Positions 45,269 to 53,533 of a DNA stretch of 64,000 nt are shown here, piece by piece (position 1 is the first letter of the stretch; the number at the start of each line of letters is the position of its first letter). Location: NCBI GenBank assembly GCA_041191405.1, contig JBEEOW010000021.1, forward strand, positions 1-64,000. Direction: 5' to 3'. The notes under the pieces are model-generated. The model worked only from the letters and a program-made list of their open reading frames with translations. It did not search any database and had not been told where the DNA came from. The translations under genes were made by a program, and so were the position numbers. This stretch comes from JBEEOW01 sp041191405 (GTDB taxonomy: Bacteria; Bacteroidota; Bacteroidia; Cytophagales; UBA9547).

Positions 45269-45961
45269 ATGAATAATAAAAACAAGATATCGCTTGATAA
45301 CCTTAAAAATACCAATCCATTCGGTGTTAATGAGGATTATTTTGCCAATCTTGAATCAAAAATTATTCAGCGAAGTGAAGCATTAAATAACCCTCAATTA
45401 GCATTTAGTGTTCCTGAAAATTATGAAGAAACATTAGCCAATAGTATTCTAAAAAATACTTCTGAATTTGAAATTAATGCAACAAACACTATTCCATTTA
45501 CAGTTCCTGACAAATATTTTGAAACATTAAATAGTCAGATTCAATACAAAAAACAACAACAAACAGCAAAATCAAAAATTTCCATTTTAGAAAATTGGAA
45601 AACACAATTAGCTATTCCATTGGCTGTAGCTGCATCATTAGCAATCATCATTACCATTGGAATAAATAATATGGATAATAAATTTGTGAAAAAAAGTAGT
45701 AACAATACTGCTAATCAGCACAATTTCAACATTGATACAAAAATTAATTCAATTAATAAGAATGATATAATTGAATACCTAGCAATGGATAATGAAAACA
45801 TTGCTCAAGAAATAAGTTCAATTGCTGAAAGCTCCCCTATTTCTCTAAAAAATAATGATTCAAGAATGAAACACATTAAAAAAGAGGAAATTAAACAAAG
45901 TTTGGAAGCTGAAATTGACTTACAAGAATTAGAAACATTAACTGACGAAGAATTACAATAA
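45269..45961 (+). CDS. Single-pass membrane protein, likely anti-sigma factor
   Basis: Start ATG 45269 (a GTG at 45266 is in frame). About 230 residues: cytoplasmic N-terminus with three FxVPxxYFExL-like repeats (PFGVNEDYFANLESKI; FSVPENYEETLANSI; FTVPDKYFETLNSQI), one membrane helix (LAIPLAVAASLAIIITIGI) and a periplasmic tail. Position after an ECF sigma gene and this topology fit an anti-sigma factor. The next gene overlaps by one base. Confidence 0.7.
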   Translation: MNNKNKISLDNLKNTNPFGVNEDYFANLESKIIQRSEALNNPQLAFSVPENYEETLANSILKNTSEFEINATNTIPFTVPDKYFETLNSQIQYKKQQQTAKSKISILENWKTQLAIPLAVAASLAIIITIGINNMDNKFVKKSSNNTANQHNFNIDTKINSINKNDIIEYLAMDNENIAQEISSIAESSPISLKNNDSRMKHIKKEEIKQSLEAEIDLQELETLTDEELQ

Positions 45962-46383
45962 TGATAAAAAGAATTTTACATATCGTATTATTTGTATTTA
46001 TCTCTTGCTTTGCTCAAGCCCAAAATACTCCAGGTTCAAAAGAAAAAATTGAAGCTGTTAAAATTGGTTTTATTAGCGAACGCTTAGAATTAAATGCTAA
46101 ACAAGCACAAACTTTTTGGCCAATGTACACTGAATATAGTGCGAAAAAGAAAGAAATAAAAAAAGCTATTAAACTATTAAAAGTAGAAAATGCTGAAAAT
46201 GAAACTGATGCTGAAATTATCGAAGATTTCAAAAAGATAAATCAACTAAAACAAAAAGAAGTTGATATTGAAAAGGAATATGTAGATAAATTTTTAACTG
46301 TATTAACTCCTAAACAATTAGCTGCTTTATATATTGCTGAAAGAGATTTTACAAAAAAATTACTTGAACAGTTAAAAAAGTAA
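45961..46383 (+). CDS. Spy/CpxP-like periplasmic helical protein
   Basis: 140 residues with signal peptide (ILHIVLFVFISCFAQAQ). Mature part entirely helical and charged: IGFISERLELNAKQAQTFWP and VLTPKQLAALYIAERDFTKK, the LTxxQ pattern of Spy/CpxP chaperone-like proteins. In an operon with an ECF sigma and its putative anti-sigma factor, it may act as envelope-stress sensor or chaperone. Confidence 0.7.
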   Translation: MIKRILHIVLFVFISCFAQAQNTPGSKEKIEAVKIGFISERLELNAKQAQTFWPMYTEYSAKKKEIKKAIKLLKVENAENETDAEIIEDFKKINQLKQKEVDIEKEYVDKFLTVLTPKQLAALYIAERDFTKKLLEQLKK

Positions 46384-46384
46384 T

Positions 46385-47116
46385 TTAATTTCTCATACCA
46401 AAATAAATATTTATAAATGCTGAAGTAAAAAATTGTCTATTATCCGCTTTAGGTAATATTACAGCACCTCTTGAATACAATTCTGTAATAAAGCCTAATT
46501 CAGCACCAGAAACTGTTTCGCCCCAAGTACTTGCTTCAAAAAACAAAGAAGTTTTCAGATGGATTCCAGGTATAAATTTAGCATCAGCTAATCCATAGAA
46601 CAATCCAGCATTACCATATGTATTAGCAGGATTAGCTGTTGAAAAAGAATTGTATGGAACAATAGAATAATTATTTGCCGATGGCCCGTATAAAATATTA
46701 TATGGTGTTTCCAAACCAATGGATGGACCTCCAGCTAGTAACCAAGTAACTTGAACCCCCTCTTCATCTCCTTTATTAAACAACAACCATTCAAAACCAT
46801 ACGATGGTCTTACTACAAAAAAATAATTCATTTTGCCTAAAACATATGAATTATTGGTTGAGTCAGAAGTAATTCTTTTTTCTTTTGGATGTTTAATATT
46901 TACTAAATCAAGTGTAAATGTTCTAAACTTTTTTTCATCAATTTTATGCGCATATCGTAAACTTATTCCTCCTAAAATATCTCCTACTGTATTCCATTGT
47001 GCGCCCAACGAAAATTCATTAGTATAAGTATCTTCATCATTATTTTTTTGTGCCCAAACTATGTTTGATAGCAGTAAAGAAACTAAAATTAAAATATATT
47101 TTTTACGCTTATACAT
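46385..47116 (-). CDS. Outer-membrane beta-barrel-like protein
   Basis: 243 residues with signal peptide (ILILVSLLLSNIVWAQ). Beta-rich, aromatic and glycine pattern throughout (NEFSLGAQWNTVGDILGGIS; KMNYFFVVRPSYGFEWLLF), ending in Phe-containing FINIYFGMRN as barrels often do. No family name assigned. Convergent with the Spy-like gene, stops one base apart. Confidence 0.65.
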   Translation of the reverse strand: MYKRKKYILILVSLLLSNIVWAQKNNDEDTYTNEFSLGAQWNTVGDILGGISLRYAHKIDEKKFRTFTLDLVNIKHPKEKRITSDSTNNSYVLGKMNYFFVVRPSYGFEWLLFNKGDEEGVQVTWLLAGGPSIGLETPYNILYGPSANNYSIVPYNSFSTANPANTYGNAGLFYGLADAKFIPGIHLKTSLFFEASTWGETVSGAELGFITELYSRGAVILPKADNRQFFTSAFINIYFGMRN

Positions 47117-47189
47117 TCCTGAAATGATGAATTAATTATATAATAATATAAATTTACAATCTTATAACGAATTTACAATAGAAAATAAT

Positions 47190-47606
47190 ATGGCAACATT
47201 AGAAACTGTTTATTTAGGCGAATTACGTACTGAATCTCAACACTTAAACTCTGGTATAAAAATAATTACTGATGCTCCACTCGACAATAACGGACGTGGA
47301 GAAGCATTTTCACCTACCGACTTAGTAGCATCAGCATTGGGTAGTTGTATGTTAACCATTATGGGTATTTTATCAAATAGAGAGTCAATTGATATTGTTG
47401 GAACAAAATTAAGTGTAACCAAAATTATGACTTCAGAGCCACCGAGAAAAATTGCAAAAATTGAAGTAATTTTTAATGTGCCAAGTGAAAAAGTAGCAGT
47501 TTTGACAGATAATCAAAAACAAAAATTAAAAAATGCAGCTCACACATGCCCTGTAGCATTGAGCTTACATCCTGAAATTGAACAAAATATAGTATTTAAT
47601 TTTTAA
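47190..47606 (+). CDS. OsmC-family protein
   Basis: 138 residues. SPTDLVASALGSCMLTIMGI contains the first conserved Cys, and NAAHTCPVALSLHP the second; both are needed for thiol peroxidase activity on organic hydroperoxides in the OsmC/Ohr superfamily. Sequence is closest to the general OsmC-like branch rather than Ohr, by inspection. Confidence 0.88.
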   Translation: MATLETVYLGELRTESQHLNSGIKIITDAPLDNNGRGEAFSPTDLVASALGSCMLTIMGILSNRESIDIVGTKLSVTKIMTSEPPRKIAKIEVIFNVPSEKVAVLTDNQKQKLKNAAHTCPVALSLHPEIEQNIVFNF

Positions 47607-47607
47607 C

Positions 47608-47638
47608 AAAAAAGGCTTCCAAATTGGAAGCCTTTTTA
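47608..47638. terminator. Bidirectional terminator
   Basis: AAAAAGGCTTCC and GGAAGCCTTTTT flank a short AATT-type loop, serving the convergent OsmC gene and the Cys-rich gene. Confidence 0.85.
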
Positions 47639-47641
47639 ATA

Positions 47642-47863
47642 TTATTTTGCAGAAGTAGAATCTTTAGCTTCTCCTTTTTTGCAACAAGATTTTCCTTTTT
47701 TATCTTTTTTGCAACATTTACCGTCTTTTTTCTCGTCTTTACATTCTTTTTTATCACCTTTTTTGCAACATTTTTTGTCACCATCGTGATTAATTGAAAA
47801 TGCAGAAGCACTACCTACAGCTAATAAAGCTACAAGAGCAATTGAACTAAATATTTTTTTCAT
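47642..47863 (-). CDS. Exported Cys/Lys-rich small protein, metal-binding candidate
   Basis: 73 residues: signal peptide (IFSSIALVALLAVGSASA), then a mature part of repeated KKCCKKGDKKECKD-like units with seven cysteines, four of them as CC pairs plus singles, embedded in lysines and acidic residues. Resembles a periplasmic metallothionein-like scavenger in outline; no family is recognised. An antisense frame over this gene is a shadow. Confidence 0.65.
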   Translation of the reverse strand: MKKIFSSIALVALLAVGSASAFSINHDGDKKCCKKGDKKECKDEKKDGKCCKKDKKGKSCCKKGEAKDSTSAK

Positions 47864-48066
47864 AGTAGTATCTTTTTAAGTACGTAATGTTAATTAAACG
47901 TTATCATAATTACAATATTATCTAGTAGAATTTAAATATAAATGATTTATATCAATTTTATTTTTGAGTAAGGGTTTTTAATTTTTATTTACAAATTAAA
48001 AAAACATAAAATATTACTTAGAGGTTATTGTTTTAGCTTGTACTTTTGAAATCAAATTAGAGTATT

Positions 48067-49113
48067 ATGTTTGAACTGATAGACAAAAAACAAAAACCAG
48101 TTGTTTACTGGCTCATAATAGGAATTGTAATGATAATAATTCAAATTATGTTGGGTGCAATAACACGCTTAACTGGTTCTGGATTATCAATTACTGAATG
48201 GAAATTGATTATGGGAACGTTGCCACCTTTGAATGAAACGGAATGGCAGACTGCGTTTGAACAATACCAAAAAATTGGTCAATTCAAGCAATTAAACAAC
48301 TATTTTAATTTATCTGATTTTAAATTTATTTTCTTTTGGGAATGGTCACATAGGTTTTGGGCTCGAATGATTGGTTTTGTATTTGCAATTCCATTTGTGA
48401 TATTTTTAATCCAAAAAAGATTCAATAAAAATCAAATTCTACCCTTAATAATATTATTCTTTCTTGGTGGTTTACAAGGTGCTATCGGTTGGATTATGGT
48501 AAAAAGTGGTATCAACGAAACTAGTTTATATGTTGACCATATTAAGCTTGCAGCACATTTTATTTCAGCTTTAGTATTATTAGTTTATACAATCTATTTC
48601 TTGATTGGATTTATTAAAACTAAATATGAAATTTCACTTTCAGTGAACCAAAATAAGGTGTTATTGGTTATGATAATTCTGTTAACTATTCAGTTAGTTT
48701 ATGGTGCATTTATGGCTGGTATTCATGCTGGACCAACGGCACCTACTTGGCCAACTATAAACGGTAATTGGTTTCCTTATGGAGGAGAAGAGTTAGGTTT
48801 GCTTAAATGGACTCACAATGCAATCAATATTCAATTTGTTCACAGAACATTGGCATATATTCTTTGCGCATTTAGTATTTATTGGTGGGTATTGGCAAAT
48901 AAAGAAAAACTAAGTTTAAACTGGGCACAACATTTACCATTGGCAATTATTATTTTACAAACTATTTTGGGAATAATTACTGTGTTAATGAGTCCTTACC
49001 AAAAAATATTATTGGTTTTAGGCACAATGCATCAATTTGTAGGCATGGTATTTTGTATCATTTTGATGTCAATTTGGTTTTTAAGAAAAGTAAAATATCA
49101 AATTAACAAATAA
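48067..49113 (+). CDS. ctaA: Haem A synthase (CtaA/COX15)
   Basis: 348 residues, eight membrane helices. ITRLTGSGLSITEWKLIMGT is the strongest family signature, with FFWEWSHRFWARMIG, AGIHAGPTAPTWPTINGNWF and VHRTLAYILC carrying the haem-ligating histidines. It oxidises the haem O methyl group to haem A for terminal oxidases in the inner membrane. A -7 box TACTTTTG (48041-48048) lies 18 bp upstream. Confidence 0.93.
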   Translation: MFELIDKKQKPVVYWLIIGIVMIIIQIMLGAITRLTGSGLSITEWKLIMGTLPPLNETEWQTAFEQYQKIGQFKQLNNYFNLSDFKFIFFWEWSHRFWARMIGFVFAIPFVIFLIQKRFNKNQILPLIILFFLGGLQGAIGWIMVKSGINETSLYVDHIKLAAHFISALVLLVYTIYFLIGFIKTKYEISLSVNQNKVLLVMIILLTIQLVYGAFMAGIHAGPTAPTWPTINGNWFPYGGEELGLLKWTHNAINIQFVHRTLAYILCAFSIYWWVLANKEKLSLNWAQHLPLAIIILQTILGIITVLMSPYQKILLVLGTMHQFVGMVFCIILMSIWFLRKVKYQINK

Positions 49114-49173
49114 ATAATACCACTAAATAAAGCGAATTAACTAATTTTACAATATTATTGAATTAACAACATT

Positions 49174-49752
49174 ATGGAAAACACTACTACACCTAGAGTA
49201 ATTAATATATATACTGAAGTTAACCCAAATCCAAATTCTTTAAAATTTGTGGTTGATTTTATGTTATTGCCAGATGGAGATAACCTTGATTATGCAACTC
49301 CAGAAGAGGCAAAAGATGCTCCTTTAGCATTAGAATTATTTAAATTCAATTTTGTAAAAAGAGTATTTATTACTGCAAACTTTATCACCATTACGAAAGA
49401 TGAAGCTGCAGAATGGCCACAAATTGCGCCAATGCTTAAAGATTATATTAAAGGATTTTTAGAAGAAGGTAAACCTTTTATAAACAAACCTTTAAGCGAA
49501 TTTGAATTTGTAAATGATTCAGAAATTGTAAGCAAAATTAAAATGTTATTGGATGAATACGTTCGTCCAGCTGTAGAGCAAGATGGTGGAGCAATTACAT
49601 TCCATTCATTTGAAAATGGCATTGTTAAAGTAGTTTTAAGAGGTTCATGCAGTGGATGTCCATCGTCAACAGTAACACTTAAAGCTGGTATTGAAAATTT
49701 ATTAAAACGAATGATTCCAGAAGTACAAGAAGTTGTAGCTGAAGGAGTTTAA
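49174..49752 (+). CDS. Nfu-type iron-sulfur cluster scaffold
   Basis: 192 residues: Nfu N-terminal domain (VNPNPNSLKFVVDFMLLPDG) at 10-95 and a NifU-like C-terminal domain (VRPAVEQDGGAITFHSFENG) with CxxC in GSCSGCPSSTVTLKAGIENL near residue 155. Carrier that delivers Fe-S clusters to apoproteins in the cytoplasm. Confidence 0.92.
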   Translation: MENTTTPRVINIYTEVNPNPNSLKFVVDFMLLPDGDNLDYATPEEAKDAPLALELFKFNFVKRVFITANFITITKDEAAEWPQIAPMLKDYIKGFLEEGKPFINKPLSEFEFVNDSEIVSKIKMLLDEYVRPAVEQDGGAITFHSFENGIVKVVLRGSCSGCPSSTVTLKAGIENLLKRMIPEVQEVVAEGV

Positions 49753-49758
49753 TGAATT

Positions 49759-49840
49759 TAGTACAGAGTACTGAGTATAGGGTATTGAGTTCAAAAATAA
49801 GAGTATAGTGTACTTTGTACGCTGTACTCAGTACTTTTAA
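49759..49840. repeat. Chromosomal copy of the GTACTGAGTAC inverted repeat
   Basis: GTACAGAGTACTGAGTA on the left faces GTACGCTGTACTCAGTAC on the right. Same family as at 2534-2614 inside the provirus. It fills the gap between nfu and bshA. Confidence 0.6.
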
Positions 49841-49851
49841 AAAATCAAAAT

Positions 49852-50988
49852 ATGAAAATAGGAATAGTTTGTTATCCAACATTTGGAGGTAGTGGAGTTG
49901 TAGCTACAGAGTTAGGAAAAGCATTATCTCAAAACGGACATCAAGTTCATTTCATTACATATTCACAGCCAAGTAGATTAGATTTTTTTAGTGAAAACTT
50001 ATTTTATCACGAAGTAAGTGTTTCGGCTTATCCCCTATTTCAATATCAACCTTATGAATTAGCGTTGGCTAGTAAAATGGTTGATGTTGTAAAATATGAA
50101 AAATTGGATGTTTTGCATGTACATTATGCTATTCCTCATGCGTCAGCGGCATATATGGCAAAGCAAATTTTAGCAACAGAAGGTATTCATATTCCGGTAG
50201 TTACAACCTTGCATGGCACAGATATTACAATTGTAGGGAAAGATTCGACTTATGAACCTGTAGTAACTTTCAGTATAAATCAATCAGATGCAGTAACTTC
50301 TGTTTCGGAAGATTTAAAGAAGGATACATACAAACATTTCAAAATCACTAAAGACATAGCAGTTATACCCAACTTTATTGATTTAGAACGATTTAAGAAA
50401 CAAAAGAAAGAGCATTTCAAAAATGCAATTTGTCCATTTGGAGAAAAACTAATTATTCACACTTCAAATTTTAGAAAAGTTAAAAGAATAGAAGATGTTG
50501 TTTTGGTTTTTGATAAAGTAAGAAAAGAAATTCCTAGTAAACTTTTATTAATTGGTGACGGACCCGAAAGAGCAAAAATAGAACAACTTTGTAGAGATTT
50601 AGGTTGCTGTGCTGATGTTCGTTTTTTAGGTAAATTAGATGCTGTTGAAGAGGTATTATCATTAGGCGATTTATTTTTATTACCTTCTGAAAAAGAGAGT
50701 TTTGGATTATCAGCTTTAGAAGCAATGGCTTGTGAAGTACCGGTAGTTTCATCAAATGCGGGTGGTATTCCCGAAGTAAATATTCATGGAGTAACGGGCT
50801 TTCTAAGCGAAATTGGCGACATCGACGATATGGTAAAAAACGCTTTACATATTCTTGATGAAGAAAATTTAGCAACATTCAAAGCCAATGCATTAATTCA
50901 AGCAAAAACTTTTGAAGTAAGTTTAATTATGCCACTTTATGTTGAAATTTATAATAAAGTTGTAAATGATATGAAAAATAAAAATTAG
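49852..50988 (+). CDS. bshA: BshA, N-acetylglucosaminyl-malate synthase
   Basis: 378 residues, GT4 glycosyltransferase. MKIGIVCYPTFGGSGVVATE and HVHYAIPHASAAYMAKQIL at the N-terminal domain and LLPSEKESFGLSALEAMACE with the E-x7-E donor site at the C-terminal domain are characteristic of BshA, which makes the first intermediate of bacillithiol from UDP-GlcNAc and L-malate. Length matches the family. Confidence 0.9.
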   Translation: MKIGIVCYPTFGGSGVVATELGKALSQNGHQVHFITYSQPSRLDFFSENLFYHEVSVSAYPLFQYQPYELALASKMVDVVKYEKLDVLHVHYAIPHASAAYMAKQILATEGIHIPVVTTLHGTDITIVGKDSTYEPVVTFSINQSDAVTSVSEDLKKDTYKHFKITKDIAVIPNFIDLERFKKQKKEHFKNAICPFGEKLIIHTSNFRKVKRIEDVVLVFDKVRKEIPSKLLLIGDGPERAKIEQLCRDLGCCADVRFLGKLDAVEEVLSLGDLFLLPSEKESFGLSALEAMACEVPVVSSNAGGIPEVNIHGVTGFLSEIGDIDDMVKNALHILDEENLATFKANALIQAKTFEVSLIMPLYVEIYNKVVNDMKNKN

Positions 50989-51004
50989 TATTCTTATTTT
51001 CCCT

Positions 51005-52417
51005 TTACAAAAACAAATCATCTAGTGTTAAACTACTTTGAGCTAAACCTGCATAAGCATTTTGTTGTAAACCAAAAGTTGTAATCATAGTTAAGAAAAC
51101 AGATTTACGAGTTTTGGTTTCTGTTTTAAATGTGCCTATTTTGTTTCTCAACTCAGCATCATATTTTTTATCTATCAAAAACTCGTTGATTGAAAATTTC
51201 ATTTCACAAAGGTTGATTACTTGGTCTCTACGTTCGATAACTAAATCAACCTGAGCTCCTGCACCTTGAGTTTTACTTCTCCATGACGAAGTAGTTGATT
51301 CAACCCCAGCAATTCCTAAAGCGGATTTTATTTGGTCAATATGGTGTAAACAAACTTGTTCATAAGCATAACCGCTCCATCCTCTTTGCTTTGGATTATC
51401 AATTGCATTTATCCAATTATTTTTATCATCAAGATTGGTATTTTGAATAAAACTTAAATAAAACAACGTATAAAAATCACTTAATTGATATAAACTATCT
51501 CTATTTGTTCGCCCAAATGGTGTATATTTTCTTAAAAATCCACTTTCCTCTAATTCTACTAATAACCTTGTTGTACTTCCTGCATTTGGCAATAATGTTT
51601 CTTTTAAAATTTCATCACGGGTTAAACCAACAGATTTTTTAGCCAATGCATTTACTATTTTTAAATGATTATCAGCTTTTTTGAATAAAGATTGGAAAAT
51701 ATTTGAGAATTCAGTTCTAAGTAATCCATTTCTAGTAAAACAAATTTGTTCAATATTTTGAGTAGCACTTTTACCTTGTTCAACCTCATCCCAATAAAAT
51801 GGAATTCCGCCCAAAACCATATATAACTGAACAATTTGATATCTATCCAATTGAATGTTTTTCTCCAATAAAAATTGTTCACATTCCTTTAAAGTAAAAG
51901 GTACAATTTTGATTTTTTTAGTAACTCTGTTGTGTAATCCTCCTGTATTATTGATTAATTTATTTATCATCCACGATGCAGCCGAACCACAAACTATTAG
52001 CAAAACATCGTTACGTGCTGATGCCCAACTATTCCAAAAATGCTCAAGTGCTTGTATAAAATCAGATTTTGCAGTATCAAACCATGGCAATTCGTCTATA
52101 AAAACTACCTTTTTTTCGTCAGATGATTGCTCTAAGTAATTAATTAACAATTGAAATGCTTGCACCCAATTTTCAGATTGAGAATTTACAGTTGTATATT
52201 TTGCTATAGCAATATGGAAATTAACTAATTGTTGTTCGGTTGTGGCATTTGCCAAACCTGTAACTTGAAACGTACAATTATATTCATTTAAAAACGAACG
52301 AATTAAGAATGTTTTACCAACCCTCCTTCGCCCGTATAATGCTACAAATTCAGATTTTTTAGATTTATGCATTTTTCTAAACAATGCATATTCACTTTCT
52401 CTCCCAACCTTTTTCAT
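51005..52417 (-). CDS. Archaeal-type AAA ATPase with DUF234 nuclease-like C-terminus
   Basis: About 470 residues from ATG 52417 (MKKVGRESEYALFRKMHKSK); the in-frame ATG at 52462 would place the start inside the upstream repeat. Walker A GRRRVGKTFLIRSF and Walker B KVVFIDELPWFD, a winged-helix segment in the middle, and a C-terminal region with AQVDLVIERRDQVINLCEMK, a D...ExK pattern of restriction-like nucleases. Family function unsettled. The 200 bp upstream carry four dyads at 52-bp period. Confidence 0.85.
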   Translation of the reverse strand: MKKVGRESEYALFRKMHKSKKSEFVALYGRRRVGKTFLIRSFLNEYNCTFQVTGLANATTEQQLVNFHIAIAKYTTVNSQSENWVQAFQLLINYLEQSSDEKKVVFIDELPWFDTAKSDFIQALEHFWNSWASARNDVLLIVCGSAASWMINKLINNTGGLHNRVTKKIKIVPFTLKECEQFLLEKNIQLDRYQIVQLYMVLGGIPFYWDEVEQGKSATQNIEQICFTRNGLLRTEFSNIFQSLFKKADNHLKIVNALAKKSVGLTRDEILKETLLPNAGSTTRLLVELEESGFLRKYTPFGRTNRDSLYQLSDFYTLFYLSFIQNTNLDDKNNWINAIDNPKQRGWSGYAYEQVCLHHIDQIKSALGIAGVESTTSSWRSKTQGAGAQVDLVIERRDQVINLCEMKFSINEFLIDKKYDAELRNKIGTFKTETKTRKSVFLTMITTFGLQQNAYAGLAQSSLTLDDLFL

Positions 52418-52420
52418 ATT

Positions 52421-52622
52421 ATAATTGGCTTTAACTATACAAAAATATATACTTAAAGCCAATTATAAAAATATTATTGGCTTTAAATTGCTAAAAATAT
52501 ACACTTATAGCCATTTATATTAATATATTTGGCTCTAACTAATAAAATTATATGAGTTAAAGCCAAATATTAACACATTCTTGGCTTTAACTCATATAAA
52601 AACACCACTTAAAGCCAAAAAC
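52421..52622. repeat. Array of four dyads with exact 52-bp period
   Basis: Units of 46 bp start at 52421, 52473, 52525 and 52577 with 6-bp gaps. Each has a left arm like ATAATTGGCTTTAACT and a right arm like ACTTAAAGCCAATTAT (inverted), separated by about 14 variable bp. The array begins 4 bp upstream of the ATPase start codon (minus strand) and fills most of the gap before lptB. The remaining 130 bp are AT-rich without further signal. Confidence 0.85.
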
Positions 52623-52753
52623 AAATTGTAAATATTTATTAGAAATCGAGCTATAGCTACTTAAAAGCAATGCTATAATATTTAATTAACTGATTCGTTT
52701 GTATAATAAGCAAGAAATCGGCATTTTTGAAGAATAGTTTAGCATTAAAGAAT

Positions 52754-53506
52754 ATGATGGTATTAAAAGCCAATAATTTAATAAAAAAGTATAAAGCTCG
52801 CACAGTTGTAAACGATGTTTCGTTTGAAGTAAAGCAAGGTGAAATTGTAGGTTTATTAGGCCCCAATGGTGCTGGAAAAACTACTTCATTTTACATGACA
52901 GTGGGATTAATCAAGCCAAATCAAGGTACAATTTTGCTTGATGGTGAAGATATTACAAGTTTACCGATGTACAAAAGAGCTCAAAAAGGCATCGGTTATT
53001 TACCTCAAGAAGCTTCAGTTTTTAGAACTTTGTCGGTTGAGGATAACATCAAAGCGGTACTTGAAATGACTAAATTATCTTCATCACAACAAAAAGATAA
53101 ATTAGAAGAATTGTTGAATGAATTTAGCTTAACGCATGTTAGAAAAAATTTAGGAAAAGTACTTTCAGGTGGAGAAAGAAGAAGAACGGAAATAGCGAGA
53201 GCACTGGCTGTAAATCCTAAATTTGTACTTTTAGATGAACCTTTCGCAGGTGTTGACCCAATTGCAGTTGAGGAAATTCAAACAATTGTAGCTAAGTTAA
53301 AACACAAAAATATTGGTATTTTAATTACTGACCATAACGTAAACGAAACACTTTCAATTACTGACCATGCGTATTTATTGTTCGAAGGAAAAATACTTAA
53401 ACATGGTAGTGCTGAAGAACTTGCAGCTGATGAAATGGTAAGACGAGTGTATCTTGGTTCACAGTTTGAGTTAAAACGCAAAGACCACATTTTGAATCAA
53501 CATTAA
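52754..53506 (+). CDS. lptB: LPS export ABC transporter ATPase LptB
   Basis: Start ATG 52754 (or 52757); an upstream TTG is less likely. 250 residues with Walker A GPNGAGKTTSFYM, Q loop at PQEASVFRTL, signature LSGGERRRTEIARAL, Walker B FVLLDEPFAGVDP and switch TDHNV. The GERRR and PFAGVDPIAVE stretches are typical of LptB, which powers lipopolysaccharide extraction with LptF/G. Confidence 0.92.
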   Translation: MMVLKANNLIKKYKARTVVNDVSFEVKQGEIVGLLGPNGAGKTTSFYMTVGLIKPNQGTILLDGEDITSLPMYKRAQKGIGYLPQEASVFRTLSVEDNIKAVLEMTKLSSSQQKDKLEELLNEFSLTHVRKNLGKVLSGGERRRTEIARALAVNPKFVLLDEPFAGVDPIAVEEIQTIVAKLKHKNIGILITDHNVNETLSITDHAYLLFEGKILKHGSAEELAADEMVRRVYLGSQFELKRKDHILNQH

Positions 53507-53533
53507 AATCAATCCCCATAAAATTATCCAAAA

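Noticed and set aside
47596..47811. Second frame over the Cys-rich gene
   Set aside because: Lysine-rich artefact of the repeated codons; lacks a signal peptide and overlaps the terminator.
52421..52622. Regular repeats suggestive of a CRISPR array
   Set aside because: The repeats are inverted pairs with AT-rich 14-bp centres and 6-bp gaps, only four units, and no cas genes nearby.
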